A stretch of DNA of 13,068 nt from NCBI GenBank assembly GCA_025934635.1, contig JAICWX010000245.1, positions 1 through 13,068 of the forward strand. Reading direction: 5' to 3'. The notes under the pieces were generated by a model. The model had not been told where the DNA came from. It saw only the letters and a program-made list of their open reading frames with translations, and made no database searches. Positions 1 through 4,683 of the stretch are shown here, piece after piece; positions within the stretch are counted from its first letter, which is position 1; every line of letters starts with the position of its first letter. The stretch is from Streptosporangiaceae bacterium. GTDB taxonomy: Bacteria; Actinomycetota; Actinomycetes; Streptosporangiales; Streptosporangiaceae. The position numbers and the translations under genes are program-made.

Positions 1-2
1 CC

Positions 3-173
3 GGCCCGGTTCCGCCACGAGGCGAGCTGACGGCCGAATACCTGGGCCGGGGACAGGTGAGCATCGGTTTCCATCGTCTGTGTCACCGCTGTGTCAGTCG
101 GGGGCCGGGACTGTGCCGCAGGCGTCCGGGGCTGTGCGATCGCTGTGCCCGCCTGCGTCCTTCCTCAGCGTAA
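3..173 (+). CDS. Possible 3' end of a cysteine-rich (zinc-ribbon-like) protein, partial
   Basis: A frame open from the window edge ends in TAA at 171-173. Its tail contains two CxxC pairs, CHRC and CDRC, with one more Cys between them and many Arg residues, which looks like a small zinc ribbon. An internal GTG at 57 is preceded by GGGGA at 49-53 and could start a 38-aa protein of its own. I do not recognise the family. Third-position GC bias is only moderate, so the frame may be non-coding. The five CTGTG motifs in this stretch fall partly on its Leu-Cys codons. The gene would end 46 bp upstream of the ATP-binding protein start, on the same strand. Confidence 0.3.
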   Translation, partial: GPVPPRGELTAEYLGRGQVSIGFHRLCHRCVSRGPGLCRRRPGLCDRCARLRPSSA

Positions 174-219
174 CGACCGGCGGGGAGCATGGGAACGCAC
201 CCGAGAAAGGACACCCGCG

Positions 220-609
220 ATGATGACGACGGCCGCAGGCACACGGACGGACGTGTGGTTCGCCCAGACGTTCCCCGGATCACCCGAGCAGGTCGGGAAC
301 GTCCGCCGCGCCATCAGGTTCTACCTCGGATCATGCCCCGCCAGCGACGATGTGACCCTGATCGTAAGCGAGCTGGCCACGAACGCGATCGTGCACAGCC
401 GATCAAGGCACCGCGGCACATTCGTCGTCCGCGCGGAGCTGCATCCCACGTGGGTGTGGATCGAGGTGGAAGACGCAGGCGGGGATTGGATCGACCGGGG
501 CTACGACGACCGGCCCCACGGGCTAGCCGTCGTTAACGAGCTGGCCCGCGAGTGGGGCAGGTCCAACCAGGCCAACGGACGCACCATGTGGGCACGGGTC
601 GATTTCTAG
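220..609 (+). CDS. SpoIIAB/RsbW-like ATP-binding protein (HATPase_c_2), anti-sigma/regulatory type
   Basis: This 129-aa protein has the GHKL ATPase fold of anti-sigma factor kinases. The N box is ELATNAIVHS (residues 51-60, Glu51 and Asn55), the G1 box is VEDAGG (83-88, Asp85) and the G2 region is HGLAVV (100-105). Family members bind ATP and either phosphorylate an anti-anti-sigma partner or act as stand-alone regulators; actinomycetes carry dozens of orphan copies. The ATG at 220 is chosen because GAAAGG at 205-210 gives good spacing and because the GHKL homology begins just after it. A second ATG follows directly at 223. The open frame extends upstream to 91, but that part shows no family similarity. 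No sigma factor or anti-anti-sigma gene is adjacent, so its partner is unknown. Similar proteins are often cargo of actinomycete integrative elements. Confidence 0.85.
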   Translation: MMTTAAGTRTDVWFAQTFPGSPEQVGNVRRAIRFYLGSCPASDDVTLIVSELATNAIVHSRSRHRGTFVVRAELHPTWVWIEVEDAGGDWIDRGYDDRPHGLAVVNELAREWGRSNQANGRTMWARVDF

Positions 610-653
610 GCCTCCCGCAGCAGTGATCTCCTGACGCGGTTCAGGCGCTGCGG

Positions 654-670
654 GCCGGGGGTGCCCCGGC
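654..670 (+). terminator. Perfect GC hairpin downstream of the ATP-binding protein gene
   Basis: GCCGGGG, the loop GTG and CCCCGGC form a perfect 7-bp stem 45 nt after the stop codon at 609. No T-tract follows, so it could be a weak terminator, an mRNA-stabilising hairpin or chance in GC-rich DNA. Confidence 0.3.
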
Positions 671-780
671 TGCCGTTCCGTGCGGTGGCTGGGGCACTCA
701 GCAGGCACCCAGGCGGACATTTCCCATAGGCCGGACAGGACGGCCCGTTCACCCAGACGAGCCGGGCAGAAGGAGGTGCC

Positions 781-915
781 ATGCTCCGCATGTGCGAGTG
801 CGGGCTGGCTACCGATGATCCCGGCCTGCTGGAAGATCACCTCAGGCAGCACGGCCACCGTGAGCGCGTGCCCTGGTGGGACAAGCTCACCCGGGTGATC
901 CTGACCAGCTGGTAG
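781..915 (+). CDS. 44-aa micro-protein with a C-x-C...H-x3-H zinc-finger-like motif
   Basis: An ATG at 781 is preceded by one of the strongest Shine-Dalgarno sequences in the window, AGGAGG at 771-776, four bases upstream. The product has CECG (Cys5, Cys7) and, after 12 residues, HLRQHGH (His20, His24, His26). This is a plausible one-zinc finger of the form C-x-C-x12-H-x3-H, followed by a Trp-rich tail (Trp32, Trp33, Trp44). A paired hairpin/terminator begins 9 nt after the TAG, which supports it as a real transcription unit end. I cannot name the family. Small CxCG...H-type proteins of this size occur near mobile-element genes in actinomycetes, and the ATPase gene upstream fits such a setting. 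The zinc site and function are inference; the start, stop and ribosome binding site are seen directly. Confidence 0.7.
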   Translation: MLRMCECGLATDDPGLLEDHLRQHGHRERVPWWDKLTRVILTSW

Positions 916-923
916 ACATCCCC

Positions 924-980
924 CTGCCCGCCTCGGTGGGCAGGCGCAGGCCCCGCCCCACCCAAGGGCGGGGGCCTTTG
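924..980 (+). terminator. Tandem hairpins ending in TTT: intrinsic terminator of the micro-protein gene
   Basis: The first hairpin pairs CTGCCCGC with GGTGGGCAG (924-943, with one G-T pair). The second pairs AGGCCCCGCCC (948-958) with GGGCGGGGGCCT (966-977), leaving one bulged base, and runs into TTTG. A long GC stem followed by a short T run directly after a stop codon is a credible actinobacterial intrinsic terminator. Confidence 0.75.
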
Positions 981-1005
981 CTCATCCCCGCCCGCCCCGG
1001 CGGCC

Positions 1006-1053
1006 GGAACCCAGGTTCCCGGTCATCGCTGCCGCGCAGCGGCAGCGAATGAC
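1006..1053. repeat. Two consecutive palindromes at the edge of the rearranged zone
   Basis: GGAACC-CA-GGTTCC is a perfect dyad at 1006-1019. Right after it, GTCATCGCTGCCGC (1022-1035), the loop GCA and GCGGCAGCGAATGAC (1039-1053) form a 14-bp stem with one bulged A. No gene explains them. They could be a terminator for either flanking fragment, a recombination or attachment site remnant, or a protein-binding dyad. Confidence 0.6.
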
Positions 1054-1113
1054 AGCCTCGTGCGTGGCCCCGCCTGTCACTCGCGGCTCTCGTGCACCTT
1101 CAGTGCCGGAGTC

Positions 1114-1308
1114 ATGACGGGACAGCTTCACCAGGCCGCCCCCGTTCCCGCCGTGCCGATTCGCTCGGATGCGGGCATGGCGCGGTTCGGGCAGCGGGAC
1201 ATCCACGGACTTGCCTTGTGCGCCGAGCACTACGGCGCACCGTACGATCTGCTTGCCGCCGCGCAGCCCGCGCGGCTGCGCGCGATCACCGCCCGGTGGC
1301 GGCGGGCA
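1114..1308 (+). pseudogene. N-terminal scrap of an unidentified plus-strand gene, cut at about 1308
   Basis: From an ATG at 1114 the frame reads as well-behaved protein sequence for about 65 residues. It includes a helix-turn-helix-like stretch with HGLALCAEHYGAPYDLL and QPARLRAITARWRRA. It then passes at about 1308 into the antisense of a permease fragment and stops making sense. The style recalls the N-terminal DNA-binding part of replication-relaxation or related proteins on actinomycete plasmids and integrative elements, but this is recalled similarity and not proven. A weak GGAG at 1108-1111 precedes the ATG. The frame stays open far beyond 1308 only because it lies antisense to trpS. 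Confidence 0.4.
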
Positions 1309-1683
1309 GACCGGGACGGCGGCGGCGCTCATGGTGAGCATCAGCGCGAACAGCGTGTCGTACAGGTGCGCCTTGTAGACGAGCAGGTAGAGCGGCACGA
1401 TGATGGCCTGGATGGGGATGGCCAGGCCGATCAGCAAGATGCGGAACGAGGCGCCCGCGGCCCGCGTCGAGTGCCGCACGATGCGGAACGCCGCGCCCAG
1501 GCAGATCGACAGCGTCAGCAGGATGCCGACCGCCGTGATGATCACGCTGTTGACCAGGTAGCGGCCGAGCCCGGCGCCGAACACCGTGCCGTACTCCGAC
1601 AGCGTGAGCCCGCCCGAGGGCAGCCAGGGGTTCTCGGTCAGGTAGTTCCCCTGGCTCCGGAAGCTGGCCAGCCGCCGCGGCGC
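1309..1683 (-). pseudogene. Internal fragment of a carbohydrate ABC transporter permease (MalG/CUT1 type)
   Basis: Reading leftward from the trpS stop codon, the same frame continues into about 125 residues typical of the MalG-like inner-membrane subunit of sugar importers. These include SFRSQ, a Tyr-Leu-Thr...Pro-Trp-Leu-Pro segment, GRYLVNSVIITAVG starting a membrane span, and IPIQAIIVPLYLLV followed by a Leu-Tyr-Asp-Thr segment. Known CUT1 permeases are about 270-300 aa. Here the first membrane span and start are missing on one side, and the EAA coupling loop and last spans are missing on the other. The homology breaks near 1308, where the frame runs into unrelated antisense sequence. There is no start codon context or ribosome binding site, so it cannot make a working permease. 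It is a remnant caught between two junctions. Confidence 0.8.
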
Positions 1684-2757
1684 TCAGTACGTCATGCCCA
1701 TCGCCGCCCTGACCTCGGCCAGCGTGGCCGCCGCGATCTCGCTGGCCCGCTGGTTGCCGTCCCGCAGCACCTGGCGCACGTACCCCGGATCCTGCTCGTA
1801 CTCGGCCCGGCGCGCCCGGACCGGGGCGAGCAGGTCGTTGACCGCGGCGGCGACCAGCTGCTTCAGCGCGGCCGCGCCGCCCCCGCCGATCTCGGCCGCG
1901 ACCTCGCCCGGATCGCGATCCAGGGCCAGCGCGGCCAGCAGGACCAGGCTGGAGACCGCGGGCCGCCCCGCCGGGTCGTAGCTGATGTGCCGCTCGGAAT
2001 CGGTCTGCGCGCCGCGGATGAGCCGGGCGGTCTCGTCCGCGGTGGCCGACAGCGGGATGGTGTTGCCGCGGCTCTTGCTCATCTTGGTGCCGTCGGTGCC
2101 GAGCAGCAGCGGGGCGGCCGACAGCAGCGCGTCCGGTACTCCGAAGACCGGGCCGTACCGTTCGTTGAACCGGCGGGCGATCACCCGGGTGATCTCCAGG
2201 TGCGGCAGCTGGTCCTGCCCCACCGGCACCAGGTTCGCCCGGCAGAACAAGATATCCGCCGCCTGGTGCACCGGGTAGGTGAGCATCAGCCCGCTGACCG
2301 CCGCCTGCCGCGAGTGCGCGATCTCGTCCTTGACCGTCGGGTTGCGGTTCAGCTCGGGCACCGAGACCAGGCTCAGGAAGGGCAGCAGCAGCTGGTTGAG
2401 CGCGGGCACCGCGCTGTGCGCGAAGATCACCGTGCGGGCCGGGTCGAGCCCGATGGCCAGGTAGTCCAGTACCAGGCCGGTCACGTACTCGTCCAGGCGC
2501 TCGGCCGTGTCCCGGTCGGTCAGCACCTGGTAGTCGGCGATCAGCACGAACACCTGGGCGCCGAGGTCCTGCAGCCGGACCCGGTTCTGCAACGTGCCGA
2601 AGTAGTGGCCCAGGTGCAGCCGCCCGGTCGGCCGGTCACCGGTCAGGATGCGGAACGCCGCGGCATCCCGGTCGATCAGGTCCTCGAGCTCGGCCGAGCG
2701 CCGCCGGGCCACCGCCGTCTGGGCCGCCGCCGTCTGGGCCAGGGTCGTTGTCGTCAT
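1684..2757 (-). CDS. trpS: Auxiliary tryptophanyl-tRNA synthetase, predicted indolmycin-resistant, attenuator-controlled
   Basis: This 357-aa class Ic synthetase charges tRNA-Trp with tryptophan in the cytoplasm. The HIGH-type motif is HLGH at residues 48-51 (within TGRLHLGHYFGTL) and the KMSKS loop is intact at 225-229. About 40 residues precede the catalytic core, more than in Bacillus TrpRS. At the position of B. stearothermophilus His43 (the VDQHA segment) this protein has ADYQV, so His is replaced by Gln77. Loss of that His is known to give indolmycin resistance (H43N in E. coli numbering). The ATG at 2757 is chosen because GGGAGGA (2767-2773) precedes it. The frame runs on upstream to a GTG at 2871, but that part covers an attenuator and is not protein. 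Streptomyces coelicolor has a second, resistant TrpRS controlled by ribosome-mediated attenuation, and this gene matches that pattern. The stop is followed in frame by a permease remnant. Confidence 0.95.
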   Translation of the reverse strand: MTTTTLAQTAAAQTAVARRRSAELEDLIDRDAAAFRILTGDRPTGRLHLGHYFGTLQNRVRLQDLGAQVFVLIADYQVLTDRDTAERLDEYVTGLVLDYLAIGLDPARTVIFAHSAVPALNQLLLPFLSLVSVPELNRNPTVKDEIAHSRQAAVSGLMLTYPVHQAADILFCRANLVPVGQDQLPHLEITRVIARRFNERYGPVFGVPDALLSAAPLLLGTDGTKMSKSRGNTIPLSATADETARLIRGAQTDSERHISYDPAGRPAVSSLVLLAALALDRDPGEVAAEIGGGGAAALKQLVAAAVNDLLAPVRARRAEYEQDPGYVRQVLRDGNQRASEIAAATLAEVRAAMGMTY

Positions 2758-2793
2758 TGCTATCTGTCCTCCCTTAGGTCCGGATGGGAGCAC

Positions 2794-2819
2794 AAAAAGG
2801 CCGTCCATCCGGACGGCCT
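2794..2819 (-). terminator. Attenuator terminator (hairpin 3:4 plus T5)
   Basis: AGGCCGTCC, the loop GGAT and GGACGGCCT form a perfect 9-bp stem followed by TTTTT on the minus strand. It lies 37 nt before the trpS start codon, so it ends transcription before the gene when tryptophanyl-tRNA is plentiful. Confidence 0.92.
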
Positions 2820-2840
2820 GAACGCAGGATGGGGCCGTCC

Positions 2841-2876
2841 CTAGACGGCCTGCCACATCTGCGCTGCACACTGCAT
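2841..2876 (-). CDS. Trp leader peptide (11 aa) controlling trpS
   Basis: The minus-strand ATG at 2876 opens the short reading frame MQCAAQMWQAV with stop TAG at 2843-2841. The single Trp is codon 8. The stop falls inside the loop of attenuator hairpin 1:2, which is exactly where a control peptide must end. The ATG is 4 nt past the TGA of the exporter gene. A predicted transcription start at or near the A of the ATG suggests leaderless translation; GAGGG at 2882-2878 is too close to act as a normal ribosome binding site. If the exporter transcript reads through, the ribosome finishing at 2881 could also re-start here. A second in-frame ATG (codon 7) directly before the Trp codon is possible but would give only five residues. 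Confidence 0.8.
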   Translation of the reverse strand: MQCAAQMWQAV

Positions 2877-2891
2877 GCCCTCATGATAGCA
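2876..2891 (-). promoter_or_regulatory. Predicted extended -10 promoter for the leader/trpS transcript, inside the exporter gene end
   Basis: On the minus strand TGC TATCAT (2891-2883) gives a TGn extended -10 element. The likely transcription start, 6-7 nt further on, is the A of the leader ATG at 2876. No good -35 box is visible, as expected for extended -10 promoters. The hexamer overlaps the last codons and stop of the MFS gene. Confidence 0.5.
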
Positions 2892-4065
2892 AGCCGGCCA
2901 CCGCGGCGCACAGCTCGGTTCCGGCCGCGATGAGCAGGCAGCCGGTGACCGAGTGGCCGGCCAGCGGGCCGCCCAGCGCCGCCCCGGCCGCCAGCCCGGC
3001 GATCTTCAGGCTGGCCGCCGTGGTGTAGACCTGCCCGCGCATCCGCGCCGGGGTCTCCCGGTGCCGGATCGCGAACAGCGCGGTGAGCTGCGGGCCCTCG
3101 CCCGCCCCGGCGAGCGCGACGGCCGCCAGGGTGAGCCAGCCGGGAGCCACCGCCGCCGCGGCCATGCTGGCCCCGATCACCAGGGTGCTGACGATCACCA
3201 GGGCGTCCGGCCGCCCCGGCCCGGACCGGGCGGCCGGGCGGGCCAGCAGCCCGTTGGCGGCCAGCGAGACGACCGCCATCGCGCTGATCAGCAGCGCGCC
3301 GCGGGCCGGGGCGCCGAGCCGCTGCCCGCCGAGCACCGGGCAGCAGGTCAGCAGCATCCCGATCCCGGCGTAGGACACCGCCGAGGTCACGGTGGCCCGC
3401 CGCAGCGGGCGGCGGGCGGCGATCACGGCGAACCCCTCGGCCAGCTGCCGGTGCAGTGCCGGCCGATCCGGGGCTGGCCCGTCCGGTGCTGGCCGGTAGC
3501 GCGCGAGCGCGCAGGCGGCCGGGATGGCCAGCGCGACCAGGGCCGCGGCCGTCAGGACCGCCGTCCGGGCGCCGAGCCCGGCCGCCACCGCGGCCGCCAG
3601 GGCCGGGCCGGCCAGGCTGGCCGCGGTGTAGGTCAGCGCGTCCAGGGCCGACGCGCGGTCCAGCTCGCGCCCGGTCACCACGCGGGGAAGCTGCGCGGTC
3701 CAGCCGCCCGCCACCGCCGGGCTGAACAGGCCCGCGGCCAGCGCGACCAGCACCACGGCCGGCAGCGGCAGCCGGCCGAGCACGACCTGGACCGCCGTGA
3801 TGCCCAGCGCATAGCCGGCCAGCGTCCAGGCCTGCACCCGGTCCGGGCGACGGCTGCGGTCCAGCAGCGCGCCGAAGACCGGGCCGCCGACCGCCCCGGC
3901 GATGGTCACGCCGGCCAGCAGCCCGGCCCCGGCGGCCGGGCGGCCGGTCACGGCGAAGCCGAGCAGCAGCAGCGCCGGGCCCGACATCTCGTCACCCGCC
4001 CGGGCCGCGGTGGCCCCGGCCAGGTAGCCCCGGAGCCCGCCGGCCACCTGATAACGGGAAATCAC
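2881..4065 (-). CDS. MFS transporter, drug-efflux type, 12-TM
   Basis: This 394-aa, Ala/Gly/Leu-rich integral membrane protein has about 12 hydrophobic spans and no signal peptide. MFS motif A is visible at residues 61-77 (GPVFGALLDRSRRPDRV), with a weaker counterpart in the second half around GLLARPAARSGPGRPD. A charged, Pro-rich loop near residues 188-205 separates the two halves. The length is normal for a complete proton-driven exporter; the substrate cannot be read from sequence. The start is GTG at 4065. No ribosome binding site precedes it, but a TAACGT -10-like hexamer ends 6 nt upstream, so the mRNA is probably leaderless. It is divergent from the CGNR regulator across only 23 bp and is followed 4 nt later by the Trp leader peptide. 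This suggests co-function with the resistant TrpRS, which is inference. Confidence 0.9.
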   Translation of the reverse strand: MISRYQVAGGLRGYLAGATAARAGDEMSGPALLLLGFAVTGRPAAGAGLLAGVTIAGAVGGPVFGALLDRSRRPDRVQAWTLAGYALGITAVQVVLGRLPLPAVVLVALAAGLFSPAVAGGWTAQLPRVVTGRELDRASALDALTYTAASLAGPALAAAVAAGLGARTAVLTAAALVALAIPAACALARYRPAPDGPAPDRPALHRQLAEGFAVIAARRPLRRATVTSAVSYAGIGMLLTCCPVLGGQRLGAPARGALLISAMAVVSLAANGLLARPAARSGPGRPDALVIVSTLVIGASMAAAAVAPGWLTLAAVALAGAGEGPQLTALFAIRHRETPARMRGQVYTTAASLKIAGLAAGAALGGPLAGHSVTGCLLIAAGTELCAAVAGLLS

Positions 4066-4088
4066 AAAAAAACGTTACACTATGGCCC
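4066..4088. promoter_or_regulatory. Overlapping divergent leaderless promoters between the MFS and CGNR genes
   Basis: Only 23 bp separate the two GTG starts. On the plus strand TACACT (4076-4081) lies 7 nt before the GTG at 4089. On the minus strand TAACGT (4077-4072) lies 6 nt before the GTG at 4065. Both spacings fit a -10 element whose transcript begins at the start codon. The two hexamers share 2 bp, so polymerase probably cannot use both at once. An A7 run (4066-4072) is conspicuous in this GC-rich DNA. No -35 boxes are obvious. Confidence 0.55.
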
Positions 4089-4670
4089 GTGACTCCTCCG
4101 CACGGCCCGCTCGGCAGCGTGCACGGCGCCGCGCGGCGTACCGCCGACCTGCTCGCCATCCTGCTGCCGCGCGAAGCTCGCGGTCCGGAGCCGGGCCGCG
4201 CCGCCGAGCGCGCCGCGGTCGTCGCGGCCCTGCGGGCGCACGGTGAGCCGGAGCCGGCCGGGCTCTCCGACGCCGACCTCGGCGGCCTGCGGGAGGCTGC
4301 GGTCCAGCTCGCCCCGGTGTTCGCGGCCGGGGACGCCGGGACCGCCGCCGCGCGGATCAACGCCCTGCTCGCCGGGCGGGCGCACCCGCCCCGGCTGACC
4401 ACGCACGCCGGGACGTCCGGCTGGCACCTGCACGTGGACGGCAGCGACGATGCCTCCTGGGCCGAGTGGTTCCTGACCTCGTCCTGCCTGGCCCTGGCCG
4501 TGCTGCTGGCCGAGCGGCAGGCGCCGCCGGGCGGGTTCTGCGCGTCGCCGTCCTGCCGCCGCCCCTTCGTGAACACCGGCCGGGGCGCCGCCCGCCGCTA
4601 CTGCTCGGCCACCTGCGGGACCCGCGACCGGGTAGCCAGGCACCGGACGAGCGAGGCGGCGGGGCCGTGA
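4089..4670 (+). CDS. CGNR zinc-finger / ABATE-domain transcriptional regulator
   Basis: This 193-aa cytoplasmic protein ends in the four-Cys zinc finger of the CGNR family: Cys151 and Cys156, then Cys172 and Cys176, with the typical RRYCSATCG...RVARHR tail that makes the DNA-binding region. The family signature CGNR reads CGTR here (176-179), a conservative deviation. The N-terminal part (about 10-135) corresponds to the ABATE-type ligand or stress-sensing domain, though the usual N-terminal LDFVNT-like motif is poorly preserved (it reads AADLLAIL-like). The start is GTG at 4089 with no Shine-Dalgarno and a -10-like TACACT just upstream, so leaderless translation is likely. Being divergent from the exporter gene over a shared promoter, it most simply controls that gene and itself. 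The AKR gene follows after 13 nt. Confidence 0.85.
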   Translation: MTPPHGPLGSVHGAARRTADLLAILLPREARGPEPGRAAERAAVVAALRAHGEPEPAGLSDADLGGLREAAVQLAPVFAAGDAGTAAARINALLAGRAHPPRLTTHAGTSGWHLHVDGSDDASWAEWFLTSSCLALAVLLAERQAPPGGFCASPSCRRPFVNTGRGAARRYCSATCGTRDRVARHRTSEAAGP

Positions 4671-4683
4671 AAGGCTTATCCGC

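Larger units (their letters stand above)
2778..2876 (-). promoter_or_regulatory. Trp attenuator: leader codons plus mutually exclusive hairpins 1:2, 2:3, 3:4
   Basis: In transcript order, strand 1 is GGCCGTC (2850-2844), strand 2 GGACGGCC (2840-2833), strand 3 AGGCCGTCC (2819-2811) and strand 4 GGACGGCCT (2806-2798). Strands 1:2 pair over 7 bp (loop TAGG), 3:4 over 9 bp and form the terminator, and 2:3 pair over 8 bp and form the antiterminator. The leader's Trp codon lies at 2855-2853, just before strand 1, and its TAG stop lies in the 1:2 loop. A ribosome stalled at Trp would mask strand 1 and free strand 2 for strand 3, giving readthrough into trpS. A ribosome that reaches the stop would mask strands 1 and part of 2, letting the terminator form. 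This is the classical trp-type layout. Confidence 0.9.

Noticed and set aside
980..1690. Insertion sequence or transposon in the scar zone
   Set aside because: No transposase motif, terminal inverted repeats or target duplication could be found; only gene fragments and palindromes are present.
1060..2844. A 594-codon plus-strand open frame antisense to trpS
   Set aside because: It is an Arg/Gln/Asp-rich shadow of trpS with no domain sense beyond the first about 65 codons, caused by high GC3 on the other strand.
2758..2871. N-terminal extension of trpS from a GTG at 2871
   Set aside because: The stretch is occupied by leader peptide, attenuator and terminator, and the ATG at 2757 has a good ribosome binding site.
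2761..2880. T-box riboswitch upstream of trpS
   Set aside because: The leader is far too short and no T-box consensus or specifier loop is seen; a translated Trp leader peptide explains the structure better.
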